DNA from: Willaertia magna | Taxonomy: Eukaryota > Heterolobosea > Eutetramitea > Acrasida > Naegleriidae | DNA length: 22,634 nucleotides | Direction: 5' to 3' | NCBI GenBank assembly: GCA_902984215.1 | Contig: CADWAF010004250.1 | Coordinates: forward strand, 1 to 22,634 | Shown: piece by piece, positions 1 to 9,222 of the stretch | Layout of the letters: each line of letters starts with the position of its first letter | Numbering within the stretch: the first letter of the stretch is position 1 | Program-made: the position numbers and the translations under genes | Notes under the pieces: generated by a model | Told to the model about the DNA's origin: nothing | The model's database searches: none | The model's input: the letters and a program-made list of their open reading frames with translations, nothing else

Positions 1-276
1 TATTAAAAAAATAAATAATTATTTATTTGCAAATATTTAAAATTGATATTGTATTTAAATATTTTAAAATTATTTTATTTTTATAAGCATATTTTTATTA
101 TTACTATAATAAAAGATAATGTAAAATATTAAAAGATTAAGAAATAACTAAAATTATTTTATTCAATTATGTTGTTTGAATATTGTAAAATAACACCCAA
201 ATCAGATGTCTACTTCTCAACCCATCACTAAAAAAAATAATCGATATCTTGTCCAACAAATTAAATCGAAAAGAAA
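1..276. other. AT-rich leader upstream of the formin gene
   Basis: This stretch is almost entirely A and T up to about position 190 and holds no supported gene. From 206 an ATG opens a 62-codon frame (to 394) that overlaps the formin start in a different frame. It is treated here as a possible upstream ORF, not as a gene. No core promoter element can be told apart from the AT-rich background. Confidence 0.5.
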
Positions 277-3200
277 ATGGGATTTGGTGGTAGACGAGGT
301 TCAAAGAACAATACACCTAGTTCTCCTTCCACATCTAATATTTCAGTATCATCATCAAACAATAACACTCCTACAACTCCAACAACAAAACTAACCCCTG
401 TAATATCAACAACAATAAAACCTAAACCAAAACAAGAACTTAACCTTTCTGAAGAACAAATCAACCAAGCCTTTGAAAATGTTTTAATAGAAATGGGCGT
501 ACCAGAAAATATAAGAATGAAACAGTTATCTACAAAAACGCAACAAGAAAAACAACGGTAAGTTTTTTTTTTAAAATCTCTGTAAATTTTAAATTGTCCT
601 TTTTGAATTCAAAAAAACTTAGATTACTGTTACATTTTAAAGCGTTAGATAATTTAGTTCAAGATGAAGAAGAGGATTCTCCATTTAAAATATTAAAAAC
701 TTGGGAATTGAATGATTATGATGTAGCTACTTTGGGTAAAATTCATGAATATTTATTATATAAACCAATTCAATGGGTTGATCAATTTATTCAAAATGGA
801 GGTATTAGACATTTACTTCAATGTTTAAATTCTACAAATGTTCTCTCAAGAAAAGTAGAAAGTGAAATTCTTGCAGTTTCTTCCGAAGTAGATTCTGCTG
901 TAACACCAAATAGTGATGATTTATCTACTTCACCAAGTTCAGCTCATGGAATTCAATTAGAAATAACAACAAATAAGATTAGTTCCGAAGAAATTGATAA
1001 ACAAAGTCTTTGTATTGAAGCTTTAAAGGCTTTACTTAATACAAATATCGGAATTGAAGAATTTTTAGCTGAAAAGGATTCTATGAAGAATTTAGTTTTA
1101 ATTTTAGATTCACCTGATATTAATACAGCATGTGCTATTTTACAAATACTTTCAGTTATGTCTAGTTATGGAAATCAAGGTTTTAGTTTAGTTGTCAGTG
1201 CTCTAGATCACTATAGATTAGTGAAAAGAGAAAAGACAAGATTTTATGATATAATTCGTAGAATGAAACAAACATTAGATTTACAATATTCATTCTTTGC
1301 AACATTATTATTCAATACTTTAATTGATAAATCACCAGATGAAGGTACTAAATCTATTTTTAAGAAAGAACTTAGAAATTTAAAGATCTCTGAATTAATT
1401 ACTAGATTAAAGAAAAGATGTACAGAAAAGAGTATGTTGGATTCACACGATGATTCATTACAAGAATTAATACAAGACTTAGCTGTTCAAATAGAAGTTT
1501 TAGACGATGAAGTCTCATCTTGTCCAACAGAATATTTAGATAATGATTTATCTAATGCTGTAAATGTAGTTAAATTAATGAAACAAAAGTTAGATGAATC
1601 TGGAGAAGAAGGCCAATTAAAAGATATGATCCATGATTTATTAACAGAATTAATTATTTATAACTCTAACTCAATTGATAAAACACAAACAGAACAACAA
1701 TCATCAAACAATTGGAGTAAATTAAGATTGTTAGTAGATGCTAGTTTAGAAAAATCAAATGAAGAAGAAGAGATTGTTAAAACTGAAAAAGAAATGCAAT
1801 TAGCAGACAGAATTAAAACTCAAGATAATCAAATTAAGAAATTAGAAGAAGAACAATCTAAAATTATTGGAACTTTTGAAGAAGAATTAAAAGCAATTGC
1901 TGATTTAATTGAAAAAGCAGTACAACAATTTAATACTGTATCAGAAGAACATGAAAAACATTTAAAAGAACTTAAAGACAAAGATGAATCCGATCAAAAG
2001 AAAATAAAAGAAAATGATGAAGAACTACACAAGAAAAAGGAAGAGTTAACAAAAATTAATCACGATATCACTACCTTACATAAAGAAATTGAAGAATTAA
2101 AGAATAAGGTATTTAACAAACAAGCTAATAACGAAGAAATGCAAAGAGGTAGAAGAGATTTAGAAAATAGAAAGAAACATTTCCAAGAAGAAGAGGATAG
2201 AATAGCAAAGAGTATTACTGAACTAAAGAAAAAGGTTGACACTGTAAGAGAAACAGAAAAGAAAAAACGTTCTGAATTAGAGGAATTAAAGAAAAATCCA
2301 CCAAAAGTAGAAGTTGAGGGTCCTCCAACAACGACAACCACCACTGCACCTCCAGTCAACCCTGTTCCACCTACAACAACTGTTCCAACTCCTCCTCCAA
2401 CTAATATTCCTACTCCTCCAGGTACTGGTACAATTCCAACTCCCCCAGGTACTGGTGTTATTCCTACTCCTCCAGGTACTGGCATGATACCAACACCTCC
2501 AGGAATGGGTACTATTCCAACACCACCTGGTATGGGTGGTATTCCAATGCCTCCAGGTTCAGGTATTCCTACACCTCCAGGAATGGGTATTCCAACTCCA
2601 CCTGGTACAATTCCAATGCCTCCTGGCTCAGGCATACCAACTCCCCCAGGAATGGGTGGTATTCCAACTCCACCTGGTATGGGTGGTATTCCAATGCCTC
2701 CAGGTTCAGGTATCCCTATGCCACCTGGTACTGGTATTCCAATGCCTCCAGGTATGACAGGCGTTCCAATGCCTCCAGGGATGGGTGTTCCTATGCCACC
2801 TGGTACTGGTGTTCCAATGCCTCCAGGTATGACAGGCGTTCCAATGCCTCCAGGATTTGGTCGTGGTGTTCCAATGGCTCCAATGGGTATGATGGGTAGA
2901 GGTGCTAATACAGGTGTTCCTGTTCTCCCAACAGCCGTTCCTAAAGAAACCACTCGTAATGTTCACTTTGACCAAATTAACAAAAATAATGTTGCCAAAA
3001 CAATTTTCGTTAAGAAAAACATTGCCCAAGATACTAATACTATTATTAAAGATATAGATTTGGATGATTTGACAGCCGCTTTTTCAACCCAAAAGAAAGA
3101 CACAGGAGAAAAAGTAGAAGCTCCACCAAAAGAAAAGAAAAAAGAAGTTAAATCATTATTGGATGCAAAACGTAGTTATGCTGTTTCCTTACAGTTAGGT

Positions 3201-4376
3201 AGTTTGAGAGGTGTTTCCTATGAACAACTTAGAAAAGCCATTGTTGAAATAGATGAAAGCATTGTCACAGGAGATAATATTGGTACAGTTAGACAAATAG
3301 CCCCTGAACAAGAAGAAATTGATACTGTTATGGGATATGATGGACCAGAAGATGAATTAGCTGAACCAGATAAATTCTTCAGAGTAATGAATGGTTTGAC
3401 AAATTTAACTGGTAGATTAGACGCTTGGACATTCAAATTTAGATTCCCTGAATTATCTTCCAAAGTTCGTCCAGATATTGAGAATTTAACATTAGCTTGT
3501 CAAGAGGCTAGAGAATCAGAAAAGTTTTTAGAACTTTTAGCTGTTATTTTAACATTTGGTAATTTCCTTAATGGTCAACAAAAGAAGAAAGTTTCATACG
3601 GTTTCAAGCTAAAATCATTAGCTAAACTTGCAGATACTAAGAGTAGTGACGGTAAGATGAGTTTACTTCAATACATTGTACAATTTATTTCTGATAAGAG
3701 ACCACACTTGATGAATTTTGAAACCGAGTTAGGTCACATTACTCCAGCAACACGTGTAAATATTTCATCACTAGAAGACGATATTAATGAATTAAAGAAA
3801 GGACATGAATTACTGGTACAACAAATTGAAAAAGCTAAAAATAATCCAATAGAAGGTGATTTGTTTGTAACTAAAATGGAAGAATTTGAACAAAAAGTTC
3901 AGAATGCTATACAAATTATGGATACTAAATTTAATGAAATGAAGGCTGAAATTGATAAATTGGCAACAGCTTTTGATGAAAGAAAAGAAGATTTACAAAA
4001 GGAACCTGATAAGTTTTTACAATTAATTGACCAGTTTATTGGGTTGTTCAAACAAGCAAATGAAAAGAATGAACAATTAAAGAAGGCTATTGAGAAACAG
4101 AAAAAGGCAGAAGAAGAAAAGTTGAAGAAAGAACAAGCTAAACAACAAATCAAGGCAAGTGCTGCAAAACAAAAGTTAGAACAAGTTAAAAATCAAAAAT
4201 TAGGTTTGAAGTCCGAAGGAAGAGGTGCATTAGATGACAAAACAAAAGAGTTAAAGAAAACTACTTCTCAAAAGAGAGGAGGTGTCTCGAGACGTGGTGG
4301 AGATTTGGATGGTTCTTCTTCCGGTATTGATACTAGTGCCCTTAATTCTGCGTTTGTGAAAGCAACCAAGAAGTAA
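277..4376 (+). CDS. Diaphanous-type formin (GBD-FH3-coiled coil-FH1-FH2)
   Basis: Actin nucleation and elongation factor, expected to be Rho-GTPase-controlled in the cytoplasm. Exons are 277-557 and 623-4376. The 65-nt intron 558-622 has donor GTAAGT and acceptor TTAG; the split codon CG|A restores Arg and gives 1344 aa. The N-terminus is low-complexity (about 1-57). A GBD/FH3-like region follows (about 58-390) with the GBD-like core 'MGVPENIRMKQL'. A charged coiled coil lies at about 475-655, and FH1 at about 660-865 is a PPG-unit array. FH2 spans about 870-1277 and carries the signature GNFLNG (from residue 1073) and 'LQLGSLRGVSYEQLRKA'. The tail is basic, with no clear DAD. The two tryptophans usual in the FH2 lasso appear to be Phe ('HFDQI', 'TIF'). 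The splice join is supported because the GBD runs smoothly across it. The family call is firm; the paralogue is not assignable. Confidence 0.93.
2406..2868 (+). repeat. FH1-encoding PPG repeat array
   Basis: Eighteen in-frame units of the form I/V-P-T/M-P-P-G followed by a short Gly/Met/Ser/Thr linker, for example 'IPTPPGTG' and 'IPMPPGSG'. The units fall into earlier TPPG-rich and later MPPG-rich groups, which suggests local duplication. No run exceeds three prolines, unlike the five-or-more runs common in formin FH1 domains. The repetition also keeps an antisense frame open here, which is a by-product. Confidence 0.9.
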
Positions 4377-5652
4377 AATGTAAATTAATAAATATATTTA
4401 TTTATTTTATGAGATCTCATTGTTATATTAAGATTAAAAACAATATACTAATAATAATTACGCCCTTTTTGTAATTTAAACCAATCGCGTTGTGTGTAGA
4501 TAATTGTAATAAATTTTATTAATTTTTCTCTATTCTTATAAACTCTTTATTAAATTAATAACGTGTTTCTTTTATAATCAAGGTCAATAAAAGTAAAAAA
4601 TGATAAATACAAATTACTAAAAATAAAATATAATATTTTTGAGCCTGATTTGCAATTTAATAAATTAGTTTTTTCATATATTACTTTATTATTCAGTAAT
4701 ATTTTTTTATTTTATGTACTTTTTTGTAAGTTTTATTATATTTTTATATTTATTTAATAATTTTTTCTATTACTCTTTGTATTGATTATTTATAATATAA
4801 TTAATTAATTTTAGAACATTTTTAATTATTATTTTATCAATAATAACAGACTAATAAATAGTTAATATTAAATATTTAATTTAATGTTGTATTTAAAATA
4901 AATGATTAATAATTATAAATTTAATTAATATATCATTTATTTCTATTTTAATATTTTTATTTCATTTAATTTTATATCTAATAATTCCTTTTAAACATTT
5001 ATTGTAAATTGATAAATTTAATTTTTTATTGTTAATGAATTTTAATAGTAAATTATTTTTTTATAATATTTTGTTTATAATAATAATGATAATTTATTTT
5101 ATTTTTATTATATATATCTAAATTACTTAAAAAATAAATATGTTAATGAAATTAATTTTTTAAGGTTTAATAGTGATAATTAAAAAATTAATATTTTTCA
5201 TTAGTATTACTTATTATTAATATTATTTTCTCTTTTAACACATTAATAATAATTATATTATAGAATTTTTAGATATTTTAATTTTTAAATTTTTCTTTTT
5301 TATTTAATTTATTTCTTTAAAAAAATATAATTTTTAATATTTATTAACAATATTTAAAATAAAAAAATAATGTAAACAAAATTATAATTTTATTAATTAT
5401 TTTTGATTGTTATATTTATATTTAATTTATTATTTAAATAATTAATTTAAAGAAAACAGTAAATTATTAACATTTAGTAATTAAATTATAAAAAATATAA
5501 TTTTATAAATAAATTACAAATACACCCCAAATTTTTGTTAATTTATAAAAAAAATTTCTCTAATAAAAAATTTTAGAAATACTAAAAAACGAAAAATATT
5601 TTTATTATTTTGTAAAATTGATAGGTTATAATTTCAGCAATATAAAACTAAC
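4377..5652. other. Gene-free, extremely AT-rich intergenic region
   Basis: About 1.28 kb with no convincing gene on either strand. An AATAAA at 4387-4392, directly after the formin stop, could serve as a polyadenylation signal, but the motif is cheap in this composition. A 12-bp perfect palindrome (ATGAGATCTCAT) lies near 4408-4419. A short hairpin occurs at 4456-4476 (AATTAC/GTAATT around a GCCCTTTTT loop), in the only slightly GC-richer patch (about 4460-4500). The rest is homopolymeric A/T sequence. Confidence 0.7.
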
Positions 5653-6468
5653 TTATTCTTCCCATGGAGCTCCTTTTTCATAAATCATTTTCTTCGTCAT
5701 TCCCCCATCAATTACAAAGTTTTGACCTGTAATAAAACCACCATTTTCTTGACAACCATCATTAATTAAATATAAAATAAATTTGGAGATATCTTCCCCA
5801 GTACCAACCCTACCAACTGGATGTTGTTCACGATCAATATCTCTTAATTCTGAAACAGGACCTTTAAGATTTAATTGTTCTCTTCTAACATCAATCCAGC
5901 CAGGCGCTACTGAATTAACATTAATTTCAGGACCTAAACTAATTGCTAAGGAATGTGTTAAGCTAACAACACCTCCTTTTGTTGCAGCATAAATCTCAGA
6001 ATTTGGTTCTGATTGTAATGCTCTAGTTGATGCAATATTTATAATACAACCCTTTGATTTTCTTAAATGTGGAACTGCATATTTTGTTGTTAAGAAAATA
6101 CTTGTTAAATTAACACTGACAACTTTATTCCATTCTTCTAAACTTAATTCAGTTATATCTTTACCACTGTGATAAGGATTAGAAAAAGCAGCATTATTAA
6201 CAACTGCGTGTAAATGTCCAAAGCTATTAACTGTTGTTTCAATCATGTCTTGTACATCCTTTTCTTTAGAGACATCACAATGAACTAAACGATATTGATT
6301 TTCATTAAAATCTTCAAATGGATTTTCGGAAAGAGTGCTAAGATCAGTTGGAATGGCAATATCTGCAATTGTTACATTCATCCCATTAGACAATAATGTT
6401 TTTGAAACAACTCTTCCTATTCCATTTAATGCTCCTGTTATGACAACTGTTAAAGGTTTTGTGTTCAT
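5653..6468 (-). CDS. Short-chain dehydrogenase/reductase (SDR), classical type
   Basis: NAD(P)-dependent oxidoreductase of 271 aa, the usual classical-SDR length; the substrate cannot be read from sequence. Visible motifs are the cofactor loop TGALNGIG (11-18), Asp36 at the end of the second strand (favours NAD(H)), CDV (64-66), NNAA (91-94), Asn120, catalytic Ser147 and Tyr160-x3-Lys164, and the post-catalytic PG (189-190). The C-terminus 'DGGMTKKMIYEKG' resembles a set of bacterial SDRs as I know them, which suggests acquisition from bacteria; this is inference. The coding region has no intron. A GTAAGT donor at 6520 and AG acceptors at 6484 or 6470 suggest a 37- or 51-nt intron in the 5' leader, which would mark the gene as adapted to the eukaryotic host. 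Upstream on the same strand, 169 bp away, is the small helical protein. Confidence 0.9.
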   Translation of the reverse strand: MNTKPLTVVITGALNGIGRVVSKTLLSNGMNVTIADIAIPTDLSTLSENPFEDFNENQYRLVHCDVSKEKDVQDMIETTVNSFGHLHAVVNNAAFSNPYHSGKDITELSLEEWNKVVSVNLTSIFLTTKYAVPHLRKSKGCIINIASTRALQSEPNSEIYAATKGGVVSLTHSLAISLGPEINVNSVAPGWIDVRREQLNLKGPVSELRDIDREQHPVGRVGTGEDISKFILYLINDGCQENGGFITGQNFVIDGGMTKKMIYEKGAPWEE

Positions 6469-6637
6469 TCTTTTGTTGTTGATCTTATCAAAAAATTATT
6501 GAGAAAACATGCCAACTTACAAAAATCAGGACGCTAAAATGTTTTGACAATGCGGAAAGTTTTATTCAAGACAGTATGTACAAAACAAAAGAAAGGATTT
6601 TTGTTCTTTCTTTTAAGTCATTATTAAAGGTTATTAT

Positions 6638-7042
6638 TTACTTTTTATCATTATTAACAGTATTGTTATATAAATTAGTAATATTAGATGACATCCATGA
6701 ATAAGCACTTGAAATAGTATTTGAAGTGGTAGTATAGACTTCATTATACTTTTGTTTTGCTTCTTCTGAAGTTAAATATTGATATACTTCTCCAGTCTTC
6801 TCAGCAGTATAATGTAATGCTTCTGTTGCTTTTGTTTTAACTGTAGGTGCAACTTCATTATAAACTCCAATAGCCTTTGTTTTTACATCTTCTAATATTT
6901 CCTTTACTTGTTCCGTAGTATCCTTTTTATTATTTTCATTCAATGGAGTTGCATTGTTATTATTTTCAAAATCAGTTTCTGTGTTTCCGGTGGTAGAATT
7001 GTTATTTGCAGTGTTTTGTTCTTGTTGGTTATTTCCAGACAT
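6638..7042 (-). CDS. Small Asn/Thr-rich protein with amphipathic-helix repeats
   Basis: Unrecognised protein of 134 aa. The start MSGNNQQ is chosen at 7042 because it has an AAAAATG context and is followed directly by the protein's low-complexity N-terminus. An in-frame ATG at 7093 would add 17 unlikely residues. Residues 1 to about 45 are N/T/Q-rich and probably disordered. The rest alternates K/E with A/V/Y/T in loosely repeated segments ('VKTKAIGVYNEV', 'VKTKATEALHYTAEK', 'AKQKYNEVYTTTS'), as in 11-residue amphipathic repeats of LEA- or apolipoprotein/perilipin-like proteins. Such proteins coat membranes or lipid droplets or protect cells during drying, but nothing here decides between these roles. 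There is no signal peptide or transmembrane segment. The gene is divergent from RNase H2B across about 200 bp. Confidence 0.72.
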   Translation of the reverse strand: MSGNNQQEQNTANNNSTTGNTETDFENNNNATPLNENNKKDTTEQVKEILEDVKTKAIGVYNEVAPTVKTKATEALHYTAEKTGEVYQYLTSEEAKQKYNEVYTTTSNTISSAYSWMSSNITNLYNNTVNNDKK

Positions 7043-7226
7043 TTTTATTTTTGGATGATGAATAGAAACAATGGAATTGGAACGGCAATGCATTGTTGTT
7101 ATTGGTAATTTGATTTTATCTGTTTATTGATTTATAATTTGCGTAAAACTGTTGATTATTACAATAAAACCTCAACAACAATCTTGTCAACAACTCTCTT
7201 CAAATTAATTTTTGTAACGAGTTAAA

Positions 7227-7240
7227 TTTTGGCGCCAAAA
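7227..7240. promoter_or_regulatory. Perfect E2F/DP-like palindrome at the RNASEH2B start
   Basis: TTTTGGCGCCAAAA is a 14-bp perfect palindrome. It matches the E2F consensus TTTSSCGC on both strands and ends three bases before the RNASEH2B ATG at 7244. It is a striking GC island in AT-rich DNA and lies in the divergent promoter region shared with the gene at 6638-7042. E2F control of replication and repair genes is well known; its action here is inferred. Confidence 0.55.
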
Positions 7241-7243
7241 AAA

Positions 7244-8302
7244 ATGAGCGAAAAACAAAAAGTCCTTCTTGTCGGTAGAGAAAAAGACGAAACAACAATA
7301 GAAAATAAAAGTCTTTCCATTATAACATTAAATCATCCAAAATATAATAAACCAATAAAATATGCTTTACTAACCACATCAGATTCAAAAACAATTGTAA
7401 TGGAAATGAATAAAGTTGGAAAATCAACAAGTAGTTGGTTTGTTCAAAATCATGTAATTTCCGATGGTAAAGTTTATGTTTTAACTCCAATAGATGTAAC
7501 ATTTTTACTTTTATCTTCATTAGAAGAAGAGAGAAAAGAATCAAGTGATATTAATTTAAATTGTAAAACTAATTATGTTAATTTTATTGACATTATACCA
7601 AAACCTTTACAAAATGTAACAAATTCTAAAAGAATGATAAATTATCTTTGTGATATTATGGAATGTAAGTTTTTAAATAATATAAATTAAATTAAAAAAT
7701 AAAGTGAGTGATGATGAATATTTTATAAAATTTAATGAAATGAGAGTATTAGAATATTTAATAAATAAATGTAATTATATAACAGAACAATTTGAAAAGA
7801 ATAATGAAATTAAAACAAAATTATTGAATCAACAATCAATATCTGGTTTTAGAAAAAGTACAAAAAAGAATAATAATTTAATGAATGAAAATAAATGTAG
7901 AATAGAAGCTATACGTTTTCTATCTGAATATTTATCTTCATTTTGGTCAGAGAAATTAGCAACACACTTTAAGTAAGTTTAATTTAATTTAATTATTTAT
8001 TTAAATGGAATAGTTTATTAGAAGAAGTATTTCCTGGAAGAACTTCTAATTTAAAGATGAATAATAAGAAAGAGGATGAGATGAAGAATTCTAGTGAACA
8101 GTTGGTTGACAACTTTTTAGAGGAATTGGATAGCTTTGAAGAGAAAAAGAAGAGAAAAACTAAGGCTGGTAATTCAGGGGAAACACCAGAGAAAAAGAAG
8201 AAGAAAAATCAAACACCTTCTAGAGGAGTACAAAGCCTAAAGAAAGTAAATACAAAGGGCATGAAAACTTTAGATTCTTTCTTTAAAAAACAAGACAAAT
8301 AA
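7244..8302 (+). CDS. RNASEH2B: Ribonuclease H2 subunit B
   Basis: Non-catalytic subunit of the nuclear RNase H2 complex, which removes ribonucleotides from DNA and degrades RNA:DNA hybrids. Three exons, 7244-7664, 7705-7972 and 8014-8302, give 325 aa (the human protein is 312). Introns of 40 and 41 nt both have GTAAGT donors, and both joins keep the frame. The triple-barrel part contains 'SSWFVQNHVISDGKVYV' and 'TPIDVTFLLL', matching the family's SWF...DG...TPxDPxFLLLP pattern. The central part, from 'LSDDEYFIKFN', corresponds to the winged-helix region. The tail is Lys-rich and ends in 'MKTLDSFF' (residues 313-320), a PCNA-interacting motif of the same form as in the human protein. ATG 7244 is the first in-frame ATG and sits directly after an E2F-like palindrome. 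Confidence 0.92.
8261..8284 (+). other. PIP-box (PCNA-binding) coding segment of RNASEH2B
   Basis: Encodes MKTLDSFF, in which Met takes the place of the usual Gln at position 1, followed by the aliphatic residue at 4 and Phe-Phe at 7-8. It lies five residues from the C-terminus after a basic stretch, the same place as in vertebrate RNASEH2B. This predicts recruitment of RNase H2 to replication or repair forks. Confidence 0.75.
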
Positions 8303-8356
8303 ACCAATGCCTTGTACGAATTCAATAATTTGGTAATAGATATACCTTTAATCGGA

Positions 8357-8441
8357 GCATCAGTAGTGTAATGGTAACATACCAGCCCTCCAAGGTTCAA
8401 GCGGCCAGCTGGTGCCCCGGGTTCGATTCCCGGCTGATGCA
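8357..8441 (+). tRNA. tRNA-Gly (UCC anticodon), probable 14-nt intron
   Basis: The acceptor stem GCATCAG (8357-8363) pairs with CTGATGC (8434-8440), with discriminator A at 8441. The D arm is 8366-8380. Anticodon stem CCAGC (8382-8386) pairs with GCTGG (8408-8412). The T arm is CCGGG/CCCGG around TTCGATT (8417-8433). The 21 bases between the anticodon strands fit a 7-base loop plus a 14-nt intron (8393-8406) at the canonical 37/38 site, giving anticodon TCC at 8389-8391. C35/C36, G1-C72, C2-G71 and A73 agree with glycine identity. Position 33 reads C (8388), not the near-universal T. Box A (8364-8374) and a perfect box B GGTTCGATTCC (8420-8430) are present. Confidence 0.85.
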
Positions 8442-8754
8442 ATTTCCAACAATATGTAATTTCATTGGTGTAAAATCTTAATTAAAATTATTTATTTTTA
8501 AAAAACAGATAAAAATATATTATTCAATTTATACGTTTCAATAAACGTATTAGTTTTATAATTTTTATTTTATATTTATAAAACTAAAAGATTTATTTAC
8601 AAATTAATTACAAATTTATTATCATGTTCAAATAGAATGTGCCTTGCATTTTATAATTGTACCTTACTTGTTTGCTACAAATTACTGAATTTACAAATAA
8701 TTTTAAAAAAAACAAACCTTTTTACAATTTTTACAAAAAGTTTTGTATTAAGCT
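8442..8754. other. AT-rich spacer between tRNA-Gly and the SRPBCC gene
   Basis: About 310 bp without a gene. It contains an 8-bp inverted repeat, ATACGTTT (8531-8538) and AAACGTAT (8543-8550), separated by CAAT. This could form a hairpin in the 3' flank shared by the convergent tRNA and SRPBCC transcripts. Nothing else stands out. Confidence 0.5.
8495..8499 (+). terminator. Candidate Pol III terminator (T5)
   Basis: TTTTT at 8495-8499 is the first run of four or more T downstream of the tRNA, 54 nt past its 3' end. If used, the primary transcript carries a long 3' trailer. Confidence 0.45.
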
Positions 8755-9201
8755 TTATTTCTGAAATACCTTTTTTAATGATGCAATACCAGAAGTATAA
8801 ACACCCTTTGCAATTGCAGTACATTGTTCTTTCTCTTCTGGTATACAATAAAATTCAGTTTTCCAGTCAACAAATGTTTGATTACTTTCAGTAATAGGTA
8901 ATAATCTTAGTGTTGAAATATAATTTTCAAAAGGAAGACCTGACAAGATAGTATAAGTGTAAGAATGATTTAATTCATCAAATGCCAATAACTTTTCACG
9001 AACTGATTCTCCACCTTGGGTCAATGTTAAGTTTCTGATACATCCAATTTTATTATCGGATTGATTATCTTCAATAATACTTCCTTTAATTTCTGAGTGC
9101 CACGCTGGTAAATTGTTGAAGGAGCCCACAATTTTCCAGACTTCATCAAGTGATCCAGAAACAACACCACTTTCATAAAAACGAAGCAATTCTTTAGACA
9201 T
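8755..9201 (-). CDS. SRPBCC-superfamily (polyketide cyclase/START-like) protein
   Basis: Small soluble protein of 148 aa, the normal length for single-domain members of the polyketide cyclase/dehydrase-lipid transport group of the Bet v 1-like fold. These form a hydrophobic cavity, and most have no proven ligand. The pattern is recognisable from the N-terminus: a first strand, then 'LDEVWKIVGSFNNLPAWH', then 'IGCIRNLTLTQGGESVREKLLAFD', then 'SYTYTILSG', a further strand with 'FVDWKTEF', and a C-terminal helix 'GVYTSGIASLKKVF'. This order is typical of the family. No signal peptide or intron is visible. Its ATG lies only 21 bp after the Brr2 stop on the same strand, so its promoter must overlap the Brr2 3' end or the two must be processed from one transcript. 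The ligand is unknown. Confidence 0.85.
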   Translation of the reverse strand: MSKELLRFYESGVVSGSLDEVWKIVGSFNNLPAWHSEIKGSIIEDNQSDNKIGCIRNLTLTQGGESVREKLLAFDELNHSYTYTILSGLPFENYISTLRLLPITESNQTFVDWKTEFYCIPEEKEQCTAIAKGVYTSGIASLKKVFQK

Positions 9202-9222
9202 TTTTATTTTAAAACAAAGCTG

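Noticed and set aside
2060..2953. 297-codon minus-strand open frame rich in Pro, Gly and Ile
   Set aside because: It lies antisense to the formin coiled coil and FH1; the PPG repeat keeps the antisense frame open. It has no ATG context or domain of its own.
4456..4645. U5 snRNA-like pieces: a CGCCCTTTTTG loop and a downstream ATTTTTGAGCCT resembling loop I and the Sm site with its 3' flank
   Set aside because: The loop does not match the conserved GCCUUUUAC, the two pieces are about 170 nt apart (too far), and the terminal hairpin is missing.
6908..7108. Plus-strand 66-codon frame over the small helical protein
   Set aside because: Antisense to the better-supported gene at 6638-7042, with a hydrophobic content produced by antisense Asn/Glu codons.
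8209..8442. 77-codon minus-strand frame beginning MHQPGIEPG
   Set aside because: This is the tRNA-Gly gene read in antisense plus the antisense of the RNASEH2B tail; the peptide is a known type of tRNA artefact.
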